Positions 59,544-64,000 of a stretch of DNA of 64,000 bases are shown piece after piece; the first letter of the stretch is position 1; the number at the start of each line of letters is the position of its first letter. Origin of the DNA: E44-bin32 sp034430595. GTDB taxonomy: Bacteria > Chloroflexota > Anaerolineae > Anaerolineales > E44-bin32. Both the position numbers and the translations under genes were made by a program. The DNA lies in assembly GCA_034430595.1 (NCBI GenBank), contig DAOUEL010000092.1:1-64000 (forward strand), read 5' to 3'. The notes beneath the pieces are model-generated. The model was given only the letters and a program-made list of their open reading frames with translations. It searched no databases and was not told the DNA's origin.

Positions 59544-59942
59544 ATGGCGAAGGTGATGATCGTCGACGATGACGAAACAATGCAGTCCTTACTTCGCACG
59601 TTGCTCCAGCTCGATGGTTTTGAGGTCGTCGAAGCGCCAGCGTTCAATCAGATTATCAGCACCGCCCGCAGTGAATGCCCAGACGCAATCCTGATGGACT
59701 GCATCCTGCCCGAGGTGGATGGGCTCGAGCTGCTGCGTCAAATCAGGTCTGATGCCGACCTGATGAAGATGGTTGTTGTCATGACTTCAGGCATGGATTA
59801 TGAGCAGCGCTGCCTGGAACGAGGTGCGAACGCATTCCTGCAAAAACCCTACCCGCCCGAGCGCTTAAATGAAGTGCTCCAACATGAAATAGAAAAGGCC
59901 GGGGGTGCCGCGCCCCCTGACGCCGATTTGAGAGGAGTTTAA
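59544..59942 (+). CDS. Single-domain response regulator
   Basis: A 132-residue CheY-like receiver domain without output. The acidic triad is in IVDDDE near residues 6-11, phosphoacceptor D52 in LMDCILPEVDG, T/S in VMTSG and K in LQKPYPPERL. No kinase is adjacent. It starts 37 bases after lon and is followed 5 bases later by the PHP/AlbA-like fusion gene, so it may control that protein by phosphorylation-dependent contact; this is inferred from position. Confidence 0.92.
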   Translation: MAKVMIVDDDETMQSLLRTLLQLDGFEVVEAPAFNQIISTARSECPDAILMDCILPEVDGLELLRQIRSDADLMKMVVVMTSGMDYEQRCLERGANAFLQKPYPPERLNEVLQHEIEKAGGAAPPDADLRGV

Positions 59943-59947
59943 ACTAC

Positions 59948-61672
59948 GTGGCAAGTAAACGAGGACATAAAAGCGGATCGAGACAATGGTATTTGATGGA
60001 TCTGCATCTTCACACCCCCGCTTCGAGTGATTGGCAGGAGCCGGACGCTACCTATCTGGACGTCCTGCAGCGCGGCGAAGCACGCGGATTGGATATTCTT
60101 GCATTCACCGATCACAACACAGTCTCAGGCTTCCGGCGGATGATGGAGGATATCGAACAACTCGAACTGCTGGAACGCTTGAACAGGTTGACCGACGACG
60201 AAAAGAATCGGCTGGGGATCTACCGGCGCCTGCTGGACAAGATCCTGGTCCTGCCGGGATTTGAATTTACCGCGACCCTCGGCTTTCATATTTTGGGGAT
60301 ATTTCCGGCCGACAAATCCGTTCGTGAGATTGAGCACCTGCTTCTGAATCTAAACATCCCGCCCGAAGCCCTCGATGAGGGCTCATCGACAGTTGGCGCA
60401 ACAGCCGACGTCCTGACTGCCTACCGGATGATTGACGACGCCGGCGGACTGGCGATTGCCGCCCACGCCAACTCAACGAACGGGGTGGCGATGCGCGGTT
60501 TCGGCTTTGGTGGTCAGACGAAGATTGCCTATACCCAGGACACGCATCTGCACGCTCTGGAGGTCACGGATCTTGGCCTGAAGGGGCGGCGTTCGACCGC
60601 GGCGTTTTTCAGCGGCACGAAACCGGAGTACCCACGGCGCATGCACTGCATCCAGGGTTCCGATGCGCACCGGCTTCGAACGGATCCAAATAACAAGAAG
60701 AACCTCGGTATTGGCGACCGGGCAACGCAGGTATCGCTGGAAGAGGTATCGTTTGCCGCCTTGAAGGGGCTGTTTGACAGCAATGACTTTGCCCGAACAC
60801 AACCTCACTGGCCAGCTGCAGACACGGAGTTCGACTATATTCAGCAAGCACGTGAGGATGGCCCCAGCATCAACCAGGATTTTCATGAGAGCATGACAGT
60901 ACGTGGAGGCAGGTTGTATGCCATTATCGCTGATGTCTGTGCATTCGCTAACACGAATGGGGGAACGCTCTATATAGGTCTGTCTGAAGATACCAAAAAA
61001 GAACCCGTTGGAATTCCCAAACCCGATACCGCGATCAAAGAACTTCAAAAGGAATTGAATAAGCGCATCAGCCCGCCGATTGACGACCAGGTCGATTCGA
61101 TGGAAACACTTGGAAAAACCGTGCTGCGCATTATCGTCCCGCGCGGGGAAGATCCGCCTTATGCAGTCGATGACAACAAGATCTACGTCCGAGGTGAAGC
61201 CGAGACCGGGCTTGCCGTTCGAGACGAGATCGTTGCTCTGGTTCAGCGCTCCGAGAGCCCAGTCATAAAAGAGGAAGAGCCGCAGGCTGAGATCCACGCT
61301 GATGGGCATCCAGGCTTACAACCGCCTCGAACCGGTGTTGAGGTGGCGGACGTGGTCGAACGTGAGGGTGTCACGTATTACACGATGCGGGATCTACGCA
61401 ACGGCAACATGGTCAAGAATGTAACACAGACCTCAGCCCGCCGCCTCTGGCACTATGCGATCGAGGAATACCGCAAGCTGCCTGCCAGTCTCGAAAAAGC
61501 CTCCATCTCGTGGCATGGTGATCTCGGGATTCTCGACGAGCAAAAACGTGGCAAGCGAGCACGCTATGACCTTGCCCAGCGGACGCCAGAGGGCATTCGG
61601 GTGTATTTCGGGGTCACGGAAGATGGAATACACAGTGAGTGGAAAACGCTTGTTGGCAGTGATGGTGAGTAA
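59948..61672 (+). CDS. PHP phosphoesterase fused to AlbA/Schlafen-like domain
   Basis: A 574-residue cytosolic protein. The N-terminal PHP domain (about 15-245) shows MDLHLHTPASSDW, FTDHN, the E/H in GFEFTATLGFHILGIF, AAHAN near 173 and GSDAHRL near 235. Residues about 310-435 match the AlbA_2/Schlafen nucleotide-binding fold: ESMTVRGGRLYAIIADVCAF, ANTNGGTLYIGL, and IYVRGEAETGLAVRDEI. The last 110 residues are basic, with a beta-rich part (GVTYYTMRDLRNGNMVKNV) of unknown family. The GTG start at 59,948 has GAGG upstream. Together with the receiver protein ahead of it, it may form a regulated nucleic-acid or nucleotide hydrolase. Defence or RNA processing roles are speculative. Confidence 0.8.
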   Translation: MASKRGHKSGSRQWYLMDLHLHTPASSDWQEPDATYLDVLQRGEARGLDILAFTDHNTVSGFRRMMEDIEQLELLERLNRLTDDEKNRLGIYRRLLDKILVLPGFEFTATLGFHILGIFPADKSVREIEHLLLNLNIPPEALDEGSSTVGATADVLTAYRMIDDAGGLAIAAHANSTNGVAMRGFGFGGQTKIAYTQDTHLHALEVTDLGLKGRRSTAAFFSGTKPEYPRRMHCIQGSDAHRLRTDPNNKKNLGIGDRATQVSLEEVSFAALKGLFDSNDFARTQPHWPAADTEFDYIQQAREDGPSINQDFHESMTVRGGRLYAIIADVCAFANTNGGTLYIGLSEDTKKEPVGIPKPDTAIKELQKELNKRISPPIDDQVDSMETLGKTVLRIIVPRGEDPPYAVDDNKIYVRGEAETGLAVRDEIVALVQRSESPVIKEEEPQAEIHADGHPGLQPPRTGVEVADVVEREGVTYYTMRDLRNGNMVKNVTQTSARRLWHYAIEEYRKLPASLEKASISWHGDLGILDEQKRGKRARYDLAQRTPEGIRVYFGVTEDGIHSEWKTLVGSDGE

Positions 61673-61730
61673 AGCTTCACCCACTGCGAACATGCATGAC
61701 GCTTGAATCCTGCAGTATCCGATGGTAAGA

Positions 61731-61763
61731 AATGCGCGAACTCAATGGGTTCGCGCATTTTGT
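61731..61763 (+). terminator. Terminator after the PHP/AlbA-like gene
   Basis: AATGCGCGAA (61,731-61,740) and TTCGCGCATT (61,750-61,759) form a perfect 10-bp stem with a 9-base loop, followed by TTGTT. It lies 59 bases after the stop codon and just before the GNAT gene. The T run is short, so efficiency is uncertain. Confidence 0.75.
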
Positions 61764-61775
61764 TGAGGTGGCTGA

Positions 61776-62201
61776 ATGCAGATGAAGATACGTGAGTTCG
61801 ATTTTGAGACAGATTATGAGGCTGTGCATAATTTATGGCAGAACGCAGGCCCCGGTATCCAGCTTTCGGATTCGGATCAACCGGCGGAAATCATGAAGAA
61901 GCTGGCCCGCGACCCGGACTTATTCCTGGTTGCAGTGCGAAACAGGGAGCTGGTTGGAACGGTGCTGGGCGGGTTTGATGGGCGGCGCGGCATGGTTTAT
62001 CACCTGGCAGTCCTCCCGCTACACCGCCGTGCAGGGATTGGCCAGCTGCTGATGGAGGAACTCGAATCGCGTTTGCGGGCAAAAGGCTGCCTGAAGTACT
62101 ATCTGCTCGTCACAAAAGACAACCAGCCTGCTCTCGATTTCTATGCCTCGCAGGGATGTGAGCTGATGCCACTGCATGTGCTTGGAAAGGTGATCAAGTG
62201 A
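61776..62201 (+). CDS. GNAT family N-acetyltransferase (YpeA-like)
   Basis: A 141-residue cytosolic acetyltransferase. The layout IREFDFETDYEAVHNLW at the N-terminus, the acetyl-CoA loop HRRAGIGQLLMEELE near 84-98 and the end YLLVTKDNQPALDFYASQGCE match the YpeA/RimI-like subgroup. GAGGTGG precedes the ATG. Its stop overlaps the GTG start of the Mog-like gene, so both are co-translated. The substrate is unknown. Confidence 0.88.
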   Translation: MQMKIREFDFETDYEAVHNLWQNAGPGIQLSDSDQPAEIMKKLARDPDLFLVAVRNRELVGTVLGGFDGRRGMVYHLAVLPLHRRAGIGQLLMEELESRLRAKGCLKYYLLVTKDNQPALDFYASQGCELMPLHVLGKVIK

Positions 62202-62713
62202 GGTTCTGCGTTCTGACCATATCCGACCGTTCGGCGCGTGGCGAGCGGGAGGACAGCTCCGGCCCGGCTTTGATCGAGATGATTACTGGAAAGGGCTGGG
62301 AGCTCGTTGAGCATGCACTGCTTCCGGATGAAGTGGAGCAGATCGAAGCTCAGTTAATGAACTGGTGCGATTCGAAGATTACAGACATCATTCTGACTAC
62401 TGGCGGCACCGGTTTTTCCCCCCGCGATCGAACACCGGAAGCGACGCTTGCAGTTCTTGACCGCCCGGCACCCGGTCTGGCGGAAGCGATGCGTCTTGCG
62501 AGCCTGCGGGTAACACCACATGCGATGCTCTCAAGGGCGATATGCGGAATTCGCAAGTCGACGCTGATCATCAACCTGCCCGGTTCGACCCGTGCTGCGC
62601 GCGAGAACTTTTCGGTAGTGCTGCCCGTTCTGGAACATGCCGTCCAATTAATGCAGGAAGATCCATCTTCCGAAACGGGGCATTCATTCCAAACCCCGTT
62701 TCCATCAGTTTGA
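62198..62713 (+). CDS. Molybdopterin adenylyltransferase (MoaB/Mog-like)
   Basis: A 171-residue cytosolic enzyme of the MoaB/Mog fold, which adenylylates molybdopterin before molybdenum insertion. Motifs are LTISDRSARGEREDSSGP at the N-terminus, ILTTGGTGFSPRDRTPEATL in the middle and AICGIRKSTLIINLPGSTRAARE near 125-148, all typical. GTG start overlapping the previous stop (GTGA). No other cofactor genes are seen here; they may lie elsewhere. Confidence 0.94.
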   Translation: MRFCVLTISDRSARGEREDSSGPALIEMITGKGWELVEHALLPDEVEQIEAQLMNWCDSKITDIILTTGGTGFSPRDRTPEATLAVLDRPAPGLAEAMRLASLRVTPHAMLSRAICGIRKSTLIINLPGSTRAARENFSVVLPVLEHAVQLMQEDPSSETGHSFQTPFPSV

Positions 62714-62728
62714 AAATCAGGAGTCGAC

Positions 62729-64000
62729 ATGCAGCTACATAGCCGCTATCGATGGTTCGTCCTCTTTGTTTTCTTCGGGTTCATGCTCCTGCATCAATCG
62801 GACCGCCTGCTAATCGCACCTTTAACCACGCCGATCATGGAAACCTTCAAGATTAACGAAGCCCAGATGGGCGCAGTAGTGACGGGCGCTCTGCTGGTCA
62901 GTGCCATTCTCTACCCCATCTGGGGGGTGCTTAATGACCGGCTGTCGCGTTCACGCCTGCTGGCCCTGGCCTCGGCGATCTGGGGTTCAACGACCTGGCT
63001 GAGCGCGATCGCACCTACGTTCCCGACCTTTATCGCCGCCCGGGCGACAACCGGCATCGATGATTCGAGCTATCCGGGTCTCTACAGCCTGATCTCGGAT
63101 TACTTCGGCCCGCAGGTGCGAGGCAAGATTTACGGGTTTCTTCAACTAACCCAGCCGCTCGGATACATGATCGGTTTGATTGCGGCGACGTTCCTCTCGA
63201 ACAGTTTCGGGTGGCGGACGATTTTTTACGTGACCGGCTCGTTAGGATTGCTGCTGGCGGTTGTTATTCTGTTCGTGGTGCGTGATGCACCACGCGGAGC
63301 GAGCGAGCCAGAACTTGAAGGCTTAGTCCAGGCCGGAGTGTATAAGTTCGACTTCCGCATCGCGCTCGATCTCTTTCGAAAACGCACCATGTGGCTGGTC
63401 TTCCTGCAGGGTTTCATCGGTGTCTTCCCTTGGAATGTGATCACATTCTGGTTCTTCCGCTACTTGGAGGTTGAGCGCGGCTTTGCCGACTCAGAAATTC
63501 TCATCACGCTCGGCCCGGCCGTGCTCGTCCTGGCAGCAGGATACTTCGTGGGAGGGATGCTGGGTGACTCGCTCTTCCGCCGGACACCTCGCGGCAGACT
63601 GCTGATTTCAATGGCCGGAGTTTTGATCGGCGCAATCCTGCTCACCGTGACGCTGAATATCCCGCTCGGAAACCGGCCGCTCTTTATGGTGATGATGATC
63701 CTCACCGCCCTCTTTATTCCCTTCGCGTCCGCCAATGTGCTCTCAACGGTCTATGACATCACGCTGCCGGAAGTACGCAGTACGGCCCTGGCCGTCGAGC
63801 AGTTTATCGAAAGTGTTGGATCGGCTTTCGCTCCCTGGCTGGCGGGGCTGATCGCAGTGCAGGCTTCGCTGCAAATTGCGATTCTATCGATCTGCCTGAT
63901 CGCCTGGCTGCTCGGTTCGATCGTGCTTGCCTTCGCTGCGGTCTGGGTACCGCGGGACATCGCTACGCTGCGCAGCCAGCTTGAGCAGCGCGCCCAAGAG
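62729..64000 (+). CDS. MFS transporter (incomplete, runs off the window)
   Basis: At least 424 residues are encoded and the frame is still open at the last base. The protein has 12 predicted helices. The first half carries the loop GVLNDRLSRSRLLALASAIW, a form of the MFS motif after helix 2, and DDSSYPGLYSLISDYFGPQVRGK, resembling the phthalate/anion:cation symporter and Spinster-like groups. The second half has GGMLGDSLFRRTPRGRLLI. GGAG lies 6 bases before the ATG. The substrate is unknown; placed 15 bases after the Mog-like gene, it may belong to the same operon. Confidence 0.9.
   Translation, partial: MQLHSRYRWFVLFVFFGFMLLHQSDRLLIAPLTTPIMETFKINEAQMGAVVTGALLVSAILYPIWGVLNDRLSRSRLLALASAIWGSTTWLSAIAPTFPTFIAARATTGIDDSSYPGLYSLISDYFGPQVRGKIYGFLQLTQPLGYMIGLIAATFLSNSFGWRTIFYVTGSLGLLLAVVILFVVRDAPRGASEPELEGLVQAGVYKFDFRIALDLFRKRTMWLVFLQGFIGVFPWNVITFWFFRYLEVERGFADSEILITLGPAVLVLAAGYFVGGMLGDSLFRRTPRGRLLISMAGVLIGAILLTVTLNIPLGNRPLFMVMMILTALFIPFASANVLSTVYDITLPEVRSTALAVEQFIESVGSAFAPWLAGLIAVQASLQIAILSICLIAWLLGSIVLAFAAVWVPRDIATLRSQLEQRAQE

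Noticed and set aside
1..64000. CRISPR array, insertion sequence or prophage
   Set aside because: No regularly spaced repeats, no transposase and no phage structural gene were seen in either strand.

Overview
The window looks like chromosomal DNA of a moderately GC-rich bacterium, most likely a member of the Chloroflexota (Anaerolineae-like). This rests on gene content, not on a marker gene: a caa3-type oxidase operon (coxB with fused cytochrome c, A2-type coxA, coxC, coxD, ctaB), a Sco/PCuAC copper operon, PolX, a short S1-like protein, FtsK, Lgt and Lon, many GTG/TTG starts and overlapping stop-start junctions. No rRNA, intact tRNA, CRISPR array or insertion sequence was found.

Region 1 (1-22,184) is accessory in character. 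Two diverged direct repeats of about 150 bp (357-510 and 22,032-22,184) end in the same 3' half of a tRNA-Arg(UCU) gene and bound about 21.7 kb. Between them lie a divergent feoABC operon; an XRE-cupin regulator; a corrinoid/C1-flavoured group (AIR-synthase-like protein, DUF1638 protein, MFS transporter, broken radical-SAM gene) preceded by a candidate structured RNA; a leftward set of methyltransferase and sensor genes including an unusual cupin/YkoF-like/TsaA fusion and a CGGC protein; a Fur-led rightward operon (fur, epimerase, TsaA/TrmO-like, FecCD permease, ATPase, lipoprotein binding protein, decayed O-methyltransferase); and a Dps ferritin. The theme is uptake, sensing and storage of iron or another metal, with methyl-transfer enzymes. 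Non-coding gaps and broken genes are common here.

Region 2 (22,366-33,427) is compact and housekeeping-like: a dihydroorotate-dehydrogenase-like protein, a small secreted protein with an OmpR/BaeS two-component pair, uvrB, a PHP protein, a CAP-domain lipoprotein, PolX and a DegV protein.

Region 3 (33,534-42,230) is respiratory: coxBACD-ctaB rightward, facing a leftward operon for copper delivery (Sco, PCuAC, two YtkA/FixH-like exported proteins, a polyferredoxin membrane protein).

Region 4 (42,382-64,000) holds a XerC-like protein lacking the catalytic tyrosine, PNP, a 7TM-GAF-HTH regulator, an S1 protein, FtsK, a CDP-alcohol phosphatidyltransferase, Lgt, an ABC exporter, an MBL hydrolase, Hsp20, Lon with a lysine-rich tail, a response regulator followed by a PHP plus AlbA/Schlafen-like fusion, a GNAT protein, a Mog-like protein, and an MFS gene running off the right end.

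The best candidates for something undescribed are the cupin/YkoF/TsaA fusion with its methyltransferase neighbours, the Fur-controlled transport operon carrying a second TsaA protein, and the structured RNA at 5351-5491. All functional links between them are inference.
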